A DNA stretch of 64,000 nucleotides from contig JAHNUO010000005.1 of the NCBI GenBank assembly GCA_019787685.1, forward strand, positions 1,612,001 through 1,676,000, written 5' to 3'. The position numbers and the translations under genes are program-made. Positions 21,069-32,203 of the stretch are shown here, piece by piece; positions within the stretch are counted from its first letter, which is position 1, and the number at the start of each line of letters is the position of its first letter. This DNA comes from Chiua virens (taxonomy: Eukaryota > Basidiomycota > Agaricomycetes > Boletales > Boletaceae). The notes under the pieces were generated by a model. That model was not told where the DNA came from, searched no databases, and saw nothing but the letters and a program-made list of their open reading frames with translations.

Positions 21069-24000
21069 ATGTCCTCCCCGAAGCCTCTCGACGTCGTTCG
21101 TGGCGTTGAGCTCCCCACTCCGGAGCCTGAATCGCCCTATCGACCTCGCAGACCTTACCGTTTCTCAACCCTCTGCGCGACCGTCGAGAACCCGGATCAC
21201 AAGGATCAGTACGGCGCATCATCCGTACCGATATACCAGACCGCAACTTTCAAGGGCGTCGCTGGCGAGTATGACTACTCTCGCAGCGGAAACCCCACTC
21301 GCACACATCTCGGTCTGTCTCTCTACCTTTACCCTGCTTCTCGCTCATCGACATCCTCCTACAGAGCATCATATCGCAAAGATATCCTCTGCGGCCCATG
21401 CTTTTGCCGTCTCCTCCGGAATGGCTGCCCTCGACACTATCCTTCGCATCCTCAAACCTTCCGATGCCATCATCGCAGGCGACGACCTTTATGGCGGTAC
21501 AAACCGTCTCCTCTCATACCTTCAGACCCACCAAGGCATCACCGTATACCACGTCGACACCACCGAGCCCTCCAACCTCTCTCCGTTCCTCCATCCCAAG
21601 AATAATATTACCATGGTTCTTCTCGAGTCCCCAACCAACCCCCTCCTCAAGATCGTCGATCTCGCCAGTATCGCCAAGGATGTAAAGGAACGCTGTCCCG
21701 ACGCCATCGTCGTTGTGGATAATACAATGATGAGTCCCGCATTGCAGCGGCCCCTTGAGCATGGTGCGGACATCGTTTACGACAGTGCTACAAAGTACTT
21801 GTCTGGTCATCACGACCTCATGGCCGGCGTCATCACTTGCAACAGGGATGACATTGCAAAGGTAATTTCACTCGTCATTACTTATCTCCTTCTCACGCAG
21901 TACATCAGAAGATTGCATTTACTATCAATGCAACCGGAAACGCCCTCACTCCTTTCGATTGTTTCCTTCTCCTCCGAGGTTCAAAAACCCTCTCACTCCG
22001 CCTTACACAACAGTCACAAACCGCAACTCTCGTCGCAAACTATCTTGATTCCCTCGGCTTCCCCACACTCTATCCCGGCCTTCCAAATCATCCCAACCGC
22101 GATGTCCACGAACGCATCTCAATTGGTTATGGTGCAGTCTTGAGCTTTACTACAGGTGACAAGGACGTCAGCGAACGCATCGTTGCTGGTACTCGTTTGT
22201 GGTCAGTCAGTGTCAGTTTCGGTTGCGTCAATTCCTTGATCAGTATGCCCTGTGTCATGTCGTACGTCATCTCCCGTCTTTTCCCGGGGCATGTGAACAA
22301 ATTCCACCAGACATGCTTCCATTCCTGCTGCAACTCGTGCAGCGCGTGGCCTTCCGGAAGACCTTATCCGTCTTTGCGTCGGAATCGAAGATGCTTCCGA
22401 TCTACTCGATGATCTCGAACGTGCGCTCATAGATGCGGGTGCTGTACGTCGAACCCCGCAGGGCGTCGAGCGGGTACGCACGACCATCAACGAAGCAGTT
22501 GCGAAGCTGGCATTGGAGAATCAGATTGTGCGCCCACACGAGAAGCAATGGGTTGTCTCCGCACCAGGAAAGGTTATCTTGTTCGGAGAACATGCTGTCG
22601 TATACGGTGTACCTGCCCTTGCTGCTTCTGTCTCTCTTCGGTGCTACGCTATTGCGACGCCGCAGCTTGGCAGTCGTACACTTGGTGTCCATTTCATAGA
22701 CATTGATATTGGCGATAACGAAGCAGGGTTCAAGTACGAATGGGATATAGACGACCTTCCTTGGCATGCCGTCCCTGGTAGGTCGCACTAAGTTTCTCTG
22801 CCTGCCCCAGACTCACTGTTTCGTATTGAAAGCAGCCGCTTCTCAAGCCCGCGAGGTCCCTCTCGATCTCGAATTTCTTGAGGAAATCTCCCGATCTGCG
22901 CTTCCGGAGGCATTAGGAAACCATGCACGTCAAGCCTGTCTTGCATTCTTGTATCTGTACATGGTGTTTACCCAGGATTGGGAGAGTACTATTAGGTGCG
23001 ATTCTTCCTCTTTAAAGATGGCTTTGTTGACGCTTTCTCTTCATTGTGATAGACCTTCGTTCACTCTGGCTGTTCGCGCCTACTTTACCCGTAGGCGCTG
23101 GGCTTGGGTCTTCGGCAGCGTTTTCAGTATGTACAACGACTGCAGTCATGCTAATTACCGGTCGTATCTCTCCTCCGGTCTCCTCCGATCCTGGGTCAAG
23201 TTCTTCACCTCAGGAACTAGACAGACTCCCCAAGTCACTCGCGGACACCGTCAATGTTTTCGCCTTCCTTTCAGAAAAGATTCTACACGGAAACCCAAGT
23301 GGTGTCGACAATTCGGTTGCTGTGTATGGTGGAGGATTGTTGTATACGAAAGCCATACCGAGCGAAGGCAAGGAAGGAGGAATGGTTTCGATACAAGGGT
23401 ACGTCGCGTCTGCTGCGCTTATTGGCAGAGAGATGATTCTCACCATGTCCATCCACTCCATGCTCAGGTTCACTTCACACCGATTCCTACTCACCGACAC
23501 CCGTGTCCCTCGAAATACGAAAGAACTAGTGGCCAGCGTTGGCGAGCAAAAAGCAGGAAGAACCAGAGAGAGTCGGAAAGGTCTTGAACAATATCCAGGG
23601 GGTAGTTGAGAGAGCTACAATCGCAGCTCTCGGGATCCGCTGGCAAGGAGACCTTGGCAGTAAGTCACTAGTGGTATCACATAACCCCGCCTGATTTCCC
23701 GAGGTGTCTTAGACTTTGATCGACGAAAACCACAAACTGCTTGATCAACTCCGTGTCTCGCATCCATCCTTGGAGGCCGTGCGCCGTATCGCTGGTGCTG
23801 ATCCATACAGTCTCACCACAAAATTGACAGGCGCGGGAGGTGGAGGTTGTGCCGTGACGCTTATACCAGAAGGTTGGTGTTCATAATCTTATGCATTTTG
23901 TTCTCGCCTTGCATCATCTCAAGCAGCAACCCTGCATTAACAATTCCCTATGCATGTCTCTTTGCGCACGAACTGATGGCTGTCTCGTCTACAGAGTTTT

Positions 24001-24260
24001 TTGCGTCCAAGCTGACTTCTCTCATCTGTGCCCTGGAATCTGAAAAGTTCACGTCTGAGACTTTTAGAACATACCTCACGGAAGTCGGGGGATCTGGGCT
24101 CGGGATACTCTCCCGACCCCCAAACGTGTCTGACCTGCCTACACCTCCCACTCAGGACTCTCCTGTGGATCTGGACACACTAGCAACGATGTTTGCGAAC
24201 ACACCAAGAGCAGAGCTCAGTGAATGGGTAGAAGGATTAGGCGGGTGGGCATATGTGTAA
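21069..24260 (+). CDS. STR3-ERG12: Cystathionine beta-lyase fused in frame to mevalonate kinase
   Basis: Two complete enzymes share one reading frame. The N-terminal part (about 420 aa, exons 21069-21312, 21365-21861, 21909-22261 and the start of 22311-22777) is a PLP enzyme of methionine synthesis: [39 protein letters not shown], and the PLP-lysine motif [17 protein letters not shown]. Its C-terminus ([19 protein letters not shown]) runs without a stop codon through about 35 residues into [19 protein letters not shown], the start of mevalonate kinase of the sterol/isoprenoid pathway. The kinase part shows [23 protein letters not shown] and [13 protein letters not shown], ending GWAYV. Four one-base slips occur in the kinase half (23081, 23548-23552, 23632-23634, 23660). 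An ATG at 22513 could start the kinase alone, but the lyase would still lack its own stop. Confidence 0.8.
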
Positions 24261-24714
24261 AACCCAGTCGACATTTGCCGTTCATCCGGCCATGTACACT
24301 AGCCTGTAGTAGATATCTGTGCTTCATCTCGTGTTGCTGTCCTGGTTTACTATTTTCAATTTTCAATTCTGGGCCTTCGCTGCCAATTGCGAAGATGATT
24401 CATCGGAAAGTCCGATTCCTATACCTTTTAAATTTGTATGGAAGCTGGTGCGTTACTATACGGCGGGTTTCTGAAGCAACACTTACTCAATTGCTGTCCA
24501 AGTACTGTTGGTAAGGCGCAAACCTATTATGCAAACAAGTATCTATAATTGAAAGAGCGTGTTTATATGCGAAAACATTAAAAAGGATTCAAAGGCGATC
24601 GTACTCTCGTTTCTAGTGTTGAAATGAACGAATGTGCGTGGGTGCGGTAAGAGAAAGAAAAACTAAAGAGTGGTTGAATCTTCCATCATAGTCCTTCGAG
24701 CTCAATACTTGTGA
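24261..24714. other. Convergent intergenic region, STR3-ERG12 / ABC transporter
   Basis: 454 bases between two converging stop codons. AT-rich 3' flank sequence with possible polyadenylation-type runs near 24530-24590. I see no gene or repeat. Confidence 0.55.
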
Positions 24715-27700
24715 CTACTTCGAGGCAGAAAGGATGTCATCCAATGAGATGGAGGACTTGTCGCACATCCCGCGGAATATGCCGTTTGGAATATTGAATA
24801 AATTTCCAGGGGTATCGAATTCCTGGATCATCATTCTTCCTCAACAGATGCCCTAGTAAAGAAGAAGAAAAATGGTACTTACAGCGACCGTGCCAGCGTC
24901 AAGAACACAAATACGATTATAAGAAATGATCGTGCGCAAGCGGTCTATATGGTCATCAGCGTTAGCAGTGGCATTGCCCTAGTGAAACGTACGAGCAATG
25001 CAGAGAACTGTATGCGCTTTGAATTCTGTCGCGATGGTATCTTGAATCTTACTGTCCGTCTGGTAATCCACGGAAGCTGCATGACAAGTGAGTGAATGCA
25101 TCATCCGAGAATGCGCGGTATTATACCAGTGGCTTCATCGAGGATCAGGATCTTTGTCTCGTGGACCAATGCCCGTGCCAGTGATACCAGAGATCGCTGG
25201 ATGGCAATGAACAGAGATTCAAAGATAAAGTCAGGTTAAGCCTTACCTGGCCAACTGACAGGTTACTACCTTCCACCTCGATCGGACTATCTAGGTCGAA
25301 ACAATTACCAGCGACGGAAGGTTCGCTTTCTGTGGTGGTCTGGAGTGAGGGGGGCTGTTTTTCTTGCGTACTCACAAGGTACGCTCGTCTAAGAGCATCC
25401 CAAAGGCGAGCGTCATCGTGCAAACTAAACGGGTCGAGGTTGGACCGGAGAGTGCCCGAGACTGAGAAGCCTATTAGTAAAAGGATATACACAGAGATTC
25501 ATGCGACTTTACACAGAAACTATTTTAGAATTGGTCAATACAAACCACGACCTCGTCGTGTCATAAGACTTACGGTGTCTTGCGGAATAATTGCAAGTCC
25601 TTTCCTGAGCTGCTCAAGTCCAACTTTGGAGATATCGATCCCATCAATCTCAATGCTTCCTGATGAAAGTTCGACGATTCGATACAGAGCTGTCATGATT
25701 GATGATTTTCCAGCTCCCGTTCTGCTTGCTCGTCAACCAGACAATCAGTGGATAGTTGAAGGATACACGGTACCTGCCAACGATGCCAACCTTTTCTCCC
25801 GGAGCAATGTCCATGTTCACACCTTTAAGCACAGGAGGCAACTCGGGTCGATACTTCATGAAAACGTTTCTCATTGTAATCCGGCCTGCAACAGGCCAGC
25901 AAGGGGGAGCTGCGCTATCCTCGAGCTGGTGAGGGGCTTCCTGTTCCACATTGTTGGCGTAGTGGACGATCCGTTCCACAGAGTTCATATTGTTTTCCAC
26001 TTCTGCGATCTGACGAATCATCCATCCGAAGGACTTGAACGACGAATTAGCTCCTTGGGCTCATTACTACTGCGTGAGCCTACCTGTTGTACTGTCAAAA
26101 TGTATGACAGAACCACTCCAGTCTGTCCCGGCGAAATGGTGAAGCGGGTACAGATTGTTAAGATGGCCACCGAAAAAGTAAGGATGGAGCCGAGAAAATC
26201 CAAGCGGATGCCGAGCCATCGCTAGTCAAACAGGTCAGCAGGTCATTGTTGTTCTCACAGTCACCAGGAGCTACTCACCTGATTTGCAATCGTCAACCAG
26301 TACGCTCTGAGAGGGCCAGTTATTATCAGCGACGAGACGTGCTCAACTGGTTGAAACCTACCGGTTCTCGATATCAACAAGCTCTACGTTCTCTTTCTTG
26401 AAGCGTTCTGTTTCATTATATGCGGAGATCGTCGACAATCCAGATAGTGATTCAGAAAAATGAGTGTATAATGAACCACGTAGGATTGCATCTGAGACTG
26501 ATTGTCAGCTCAAGGATGCAACATTGTGTATCCGTGCATACCAAGTCGCTGCAATCACATTAGCGTCAACGAAGACATATGTTCAGCATAAATGGGGACA
26601 CCATACCTTTAGTTCCCTTGCGCTCGCTCGGTAGAAGGTTGCAAGATACAAGTAGCAAACCAAGAGAAAAAGGACGACCAATGAAAACCAAGGCAAGATG
26701 ACGGATACGAGAATGATAGCACCGATAATATTGCATATAGTATTGTTCAGCATACGTAAAGAGGTACCAATGAAATTGTCAATTGTGTCGATATCTGTAA
26801 ATGACTGAGGAAGGGAAAAATTGGAAAGCTGTTGAACATACCTTTGGCGAAGAGGTTCATGATGCGGCCAAGAGGCTATTAGAGACATTATGGTTGGCGA
26901 TATGGATGCGGTAACGACACCCAAGACTCACGGTTGTTTCAAAGAAATTCATAGGGAGCATGGAGAACGCGAGCTATGGCTCTCTGAAATTAAATGTCTG
27001 AGACCAGCTCGTGGAAAGCACGACATACAGCAGAAACCCACCTCGTGCAACTCTCGTGAAGCATAATAAGCCAGCACTGCAAAGGAAGCCCCCACGAAAA
27101 AGCTGTTTATTGATTGCGAGATTCCGAGAGCAGCATAAACGCCCATCTGCAAGTCACAGCTGAGAGACCCGCGGGAAGCGAAGTAATAGGCAACGTACGT
27201 AGAAACTTTCTGGATAGTCCCACTTCCGATCCTCCCAATAAACAAGCCTAGTAAGAAATGAGTGATGAATCGAAACAAAAGTGAAGTACACTTACCAATA
27301 GGACGACATCACGTTCGAGACTTGTGTCAAAGCAGCAGCCAAAAACAGGACGGGTACAAGGACCACCCCGTTTCCAGCGGATAAGTATTGCCTGTAGACT
27401 CCCCACGAAACAGCACCCGTGTTTCGGGTTTCTTCTTGCATCATAGCTTTGCCCTTGACAGTGGCCGTTTGCTCTTTCGCATTGCCATGCACCGACTGCT
27501 CCTCTTCGGCCTTCCTGCTATTGTCTTCTTTCGAACCGAACTCTTGTATGAACTTGGAGAAGGCAGCATTGTTGGTCATCAACATGTCATATGTACCACG
27601 TTCGGCAATCTTGCCATCGACTAACGTGTAAATATAATCAACTTCTAGGAGGAAGTGCAACGCGTGGGTCACAAGAATCCGCGTTTTGCCTGCTGTGCCA

Positions 27701-30085
27701 TTCTTGAGCACATTAGCGAATACGGCCTTTCCAACGTGAGCATCCAATGCAGATAAGGGGTCCTGGTCACGAATAAATGTGAACGTCAATAATAACAGAT
27801 GAGGAGAACAAACGTCAAATATCATGATGTCTGAGTTACAGTATAGAGCCCGACAAATGTTGATTCGTTGCTTCTGGCCACCGGAGAGTGCAATACCCTT
27901 CTCCCCAACCTCAGTCAAGTCGTAGCTGGGCAATACCTGTAGATCAGGCTCTAGACAAGAATCCCGAACAGCCTTCCAATATCTTTCTTCCTCGAACGGC
28001 CGTCCGAAGCAAATATTTTCTCGAATAGTAGTGTTCTTGACCAAATACGTCAGTCTTCTGCCACGGTAGTCGTCTGAGCGAACTATACCTGAATCCAGGC
28101 GCTCTGAGCACAGTAAGCCACCGTACCACCAAACTCCACGGTACCAGCGATGCGTCTCATTTCACCAATGAGGCCTTGAAGCAGTGAGCTTTTACCTGCC
28201 CCTACCGCCCCAACAATAGCAACAAGCTTGCCATGGGGGATCTCCATGTTGATACCTGTGAGTCTGAAGACACTGGAATCATCAACGAGTTGCGGGCTTG
28301 GCCTCGTCAATTTCGACCTCTTATCATTGTTCGCCTTGGATTCTTCAGGCATTGAGGAATGAATGTCCCAGGTAAAGTCTGCGCCATCTACCCTAAGCGC
28401 AACATTTAAGTCCGTATCAACTGGGAGCGTTCTGTCAGTTGTTTCGGCGTCGAAAATTTCATAGAGACGTTTGCACGCAGTGGCAGCATCTGCAATGGCG
28501 CTGAGGGACATAGCTAAATGCAATGTGTCAGTTAGTATAAAAACGAAGCAACAAGAGAACGCACGGAAGAACGAAAGAGGAGTTCCCAATAGTCGGAACA
28601 AGGTAAGGGAGGAGAAAACGTTCGCGGCATCCATCGAATTACCGGCCAATGTATATGTGACAAAGACGAGCACGGTGGCTAGCGTTGGGACCGACAATAG
28701 AATTGAGTTTAGAGCCGTCCGAAAAACGATTATTGTCCGGATGTAGCTGAAAGAAAGGATGAGCTAAGATAATAAGCAGCATGGAATAACATACGCCATC
28801 TCAAATTGGCGATACTCAGCGATGCGCTTCATAAAAGGTATTTCCCATGAGAAAAACTTGATCAACCTCATTCCACTTAACATCTCCTGGAGTAACTTAG
28901 AACGCTTGTCGGTCCAGACCATGCTCTTGATCCTGACAGCAAAGGCATGCTTCATTACCATTGTGTTCATTGGCGTTGCAAGCACAAGAAGTGCGAAACC
29001 CGCCAACGCGCTCGGACCAAGGTTGATAAGAAGTAGGACAAGACAGATAGTGAGCTGGATGGGTGTGGCCCAAGACATATGGAAATAACCCGCACAAAAG
29101 TCGATGCGTGATACATCGGTGGAGATGTGGTTCACCAGTCTGCCATTTGTCATCTGAACGCGGGTGCGAGGGGACAATGAAAGCGCTCGAGAATAGATCG
29201 CTGTAATGAGACCGCCACGCAGCAGGACACCGCAGGCCATAGTACGGTAGAAGAAATGCTGGGTACACCAAGATGCGCCAAGCTGTAGAACAAGCAGAGC
29301 AAGACAAAGTCCGACGCCTATTTCGAACGGAGGCGCACGTGCTCCTGTAATATGCGCACTATATGACGCCGTGGCGAAGGAGATAATTTTCTGTCTCAAG
29401 TCATAAATACACGATGCATGTGGGGAGTGAAAATCCATACCTTCACCACGAGAGGGCTGATAATTTGTGTGGTGTCCCCGATAACCTTCAAGAAGCCAGC
29501 AGACCAAAAAAGCCATTTTACACTGTCGTTCATCGCAAGGGCGAGACTCGCTTTGCGCATTCCATCCCTTTCCCTCCATGCCTTCTCCCGTTCTGCACGG
29601 ACCCCACGGACGGACCACCATAGACCTTTTAAACCTGGTCCAACCTGGCCATTTGCGAGTCGTTCGTTATATATTGCTGCCTCTTGCCGGCGGCGTTCAA
29701 AGGATGTGAGGATCGCATTAGCGATGTGCGTCGCGGAGCGTTCGTCTGGAAGTTTGTACAAGTCAGATGCTTCAAGTGGCCGAGAATAACCAAGTGACAG
29801 TAGGGGTGTGAGCCACAAGAACCACAATCGACTGAAGAGCCCGGCTGACGCTTCTGGAGTAAGGACTGTGTTATGGATAGATGGTTTGGGAGGCGGTGGG
29901 TTCGGATTTTTCAAGTTGATAGAAGACAAACTAGAGCGAAATCAGTTAAACAATATAATGAGGTTGATGGTGGCATCAGGGTACCTGCGGAAGACAGGCA
30001 TTTGCTGAGCAAAACTGGAGTGCGACCTTGATTCGACAAGCTCCTCTGCCGTTGTTTTTACCTCAGAGTTGTACACCGAAAGCAT
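24715..30085 (-). CDS. ABCC-family (MRP/Yor1-type) ABC transporter
   Basis: Full-length exporter in the order TMD1-NBD1-TMD2-NBD2, with about 20 short introns. The N-terminal cytosolic part contains [17 protein letters not shown] then [23 protein letters not shown]1 has [20 protein letters not shown] and [13 protein letters not shown]1 has Walker [10 protein letters not shown], signature LSGGQKQR and Walker B IMIFDDPLSALD; Asp replaces the catalytic Glu, as usual for the inactive ABCC site. NBD2 has Walker A TGAGKSS, signature LSVGQ and LILDEATA. The C-terminus is LDDILSASK at 24715. No TMD0 is visible, so it resembles Yor1 more than Ycf1. The start is uncertain: ATGs at 30001, 30085 and 30199 are in frame across the first intron; 30085 is used. 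Likely a drug or organic-anion exporter; the substrate is unknown. Confidence 0.9.
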
Positions 30086-30212
30086 GTCAGCAGCGCAGGA
30101 CGAGGTAATTATAGAAAACTGGGAGGTCCGCAACGTGCACGACGCATTGACAACTCTACTGTGAGTAACATTCTGACAGCCTGACACGGAGGCTGACATA
30201 GGCTATAGTCCT

Positions 30213-30466
30213 GAAGTTCCGTAAATCATGCTGTAAGACTCCACCAATGATTCCGCAGGACTCGGAAGCGCTCACCAGTTGTTACTTATATCAATTCTCT
30301 GATAAACCATTGATAAATTTTCAACGTCCTTGTGAAGAACCTGGGGAGAACTTCATGTTGACGCGGTTCATCGCATGCTTAGTGCTAGAGCAAACGCCAT
30401 GGACAGAAAAAATTTGCCGCTGCTCACCGGAAGATTAATTTGAAGTTCCGTAAGTCATGCTGTAAC
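30213..30466 (+). repeat. Pair of 24-base direct repeats flanking about 200 bases
   Basis: 'gaagttccgtaaatcatgctgtaa' at 30213-30236 recurs with one change at about 30441-30464. The enclosed segment includes 'caacgtccttgtgaagaacctgggga', itself matched near 31690 ('caacgtcattatgaagaacctgggga'). This looks like a relic of a small repeated element. Confidence 0.5.
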
Positions 30467-30576
30467 TTGACACCTTTCTAGTCTAGCCCATTGCACGGAT
30501 CGCCGACTCACTGGCGAGCACTTCCATAGCCAATGGTATCGTGATGCGCCTATCATTTTCGCTTCCACTTTGATCA

Positions 30577-30849
30577 ATGTTTGACAATGACATCTTCGAT
30601 GAGTCGGCCCTCCTTAAGGAGCAAGTTAGGATGGAGCAAGTTAGGAAGGATGCGAACAGAATTCAAATATTCAAGTTTCAAAGTGTCAAGTCGTTCATCA
30701 TGATGAATGCATTGACACGGAAAATGCTGGATCCGACTTCGACGACACCCGCCCGAGAAGGCCGCAATGATGCTACAGCCCGTAGTCCGGCGTTATTATT
30801 AATGCATATACGAGTTTCGATCAGCTCTCATCTGGGCAAGCTATCGTGA
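30577..30849 (+). CDS. Small helical ORF, about 90 aa, unknown (doubtful)
   Basis: ATG-initiated frame starting MFDNDIFDESALLKEQ. It has a charged helical segment in which 'gagcaagttagga' is tandemly duplicated, then KSFIMMNALTRKMLDP and a less ordered tail. It sits within the repeat-bearing interval, like the small membrane ORF at 4866-5078. The two proteins are not obviously homologous. No family is recognised. Confidence 0.2.
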   Translation: MFDNDIFDESALLKEQVRMEQVRKDANRIQIFKFQSVKSFIMMNALTRKMLDPTSTTPAREGRNDATARSPALLLMHIRVSISSHLGKLS

Positions 30850-31100
30850 AGTGTATCGTGCCAGCCTGTCACAGTGTACAGTTGCACTGTCCTTTCTGAT
30901 CCACTAGACATTTCACCCGGTTTGCAAGGGCCTTTGTCACAGACTGTAACAAAATATATTTCTATCATGATAAGTACTACACATGTGTGCTGCAATAAGC
31001 TCGTGAGGCTAACGGCGCGGCGCCCGAGTCGTTGTCCTTGGTAGCATCCTTCTCGCTCTGTCAAAGTGTGAGAGAACATGCATAATTGCCGTGCTGTCAA

Positions 31101-31122
31101 TGACAATAATTATTAATTGTCA
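31101..31122. repeat. AT-rich inverted repeat
   Basis: Seven-base arms tgacaat and attgtca flank eight A/T bases, giving a near-palindromic 22-base element. Possible hairpin; no function is assigned. Confidence 0.4.
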
Positions 31123-32203
31123 GTTACGGCGTCGTGTTGCCAGTGTTGCCAGTGACATCATCGTGTCATTGTCATCCTCCCCTTCCTCATTGCGTGATGG
31201 AGACGGTCATAGTTGGGTAGGCCGCACAACACGCTGCACACATCATCATTGCTACGTCATCGCTCTCGTTCTCACTGTGTGGACAAGGGACGGGCGGTGC
31301 TGGTTGTCGTCATTGTGTTGTCGACGGCGCTGCCTCGTGGCGGCAAGGGATGGGCAGATGGTCGAAACGGTCGGGTCGAGTCGCACTCCTCGTCTTCGCT
31401 ACACCGTGGCGCAGGGATGGACGGTGACATGCGTTGTCATTGGACAGTTACTGTAGTGAAGAGAGTTGGTACAGGCTCTGTGTGCCGCCATAGCTGGGAT
31501 TTGCCCAGGGCTACCTCGGGTGGAACTGGATGAAACATGAAGAAGTCTGAATCTCCAAACTTCCTGGGCGCAGTCAAAGGAGAAAGCACTTGGCTAAGTG
31601 TTGTGGCATGAACAACTTGGACTTGGACGAAAATCGATGGTCCGAAGTTATTCCGTTCGCATGCACATCAAGGGATTCCATCATTCAATATCCAACGTCA
31701 TTATGAAGAACCTGGGGAAGAAGACTCCAGCGGTTTATCGCATTGTAATGAACTGGAGAAAAGAATAGACGTTCGTTCTCACGCCTGGCCACTTGGTCCC
31801 GATCGATACGGAGTTGCCAGTGTACATATATGCACCAAGTTGAAATTCGAGTCTATATTAACTAGCAAATACATTCCAAGAGATGGCCGGAATAGTAACT
31901 GATAGAAGAAAAAAGATGCTCGGAGACTGAATTATAAGGGATTTGGGTGTACAAAACCGAACAGTCAACAAGATAGTATAGCAGAGCAAGTGATAAGCAA
32001 TCGCATTGTGATGACGGGGAGTAGGCAATTAGTCGCTCGTGGAGGAATCGCTACAGTGGATGAAATGATGGATGCTGGACGTCATAGAGGGAAACTGAAC
32101 ATGAGTCCATCCCTCAAAACTCTAACAGGTGGTTGAATGTCCGGTCGTGCGAGGATATCGTATCGTACGTAATCGTACATGGTGAATGCGAGGGGTACAT
32201 GGG

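Larger units (their letters stand above)
30086..32203. other. Gene-poor interval with repeats
   Basis: About 2.1 kb between the starts and ends of larger genes. It contains a 24-base direct repeat pair (30213 and 30441), blocks shared with 6.3-6.7 kb and 4.6 kb, a small open frame at 30577-30846 and an AT-rich inverted repeat at 31101-31122. Nothing here resembles a conserved protein. The right end is 3' flank of the histidine kinase gene. Confidence 0.5.
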
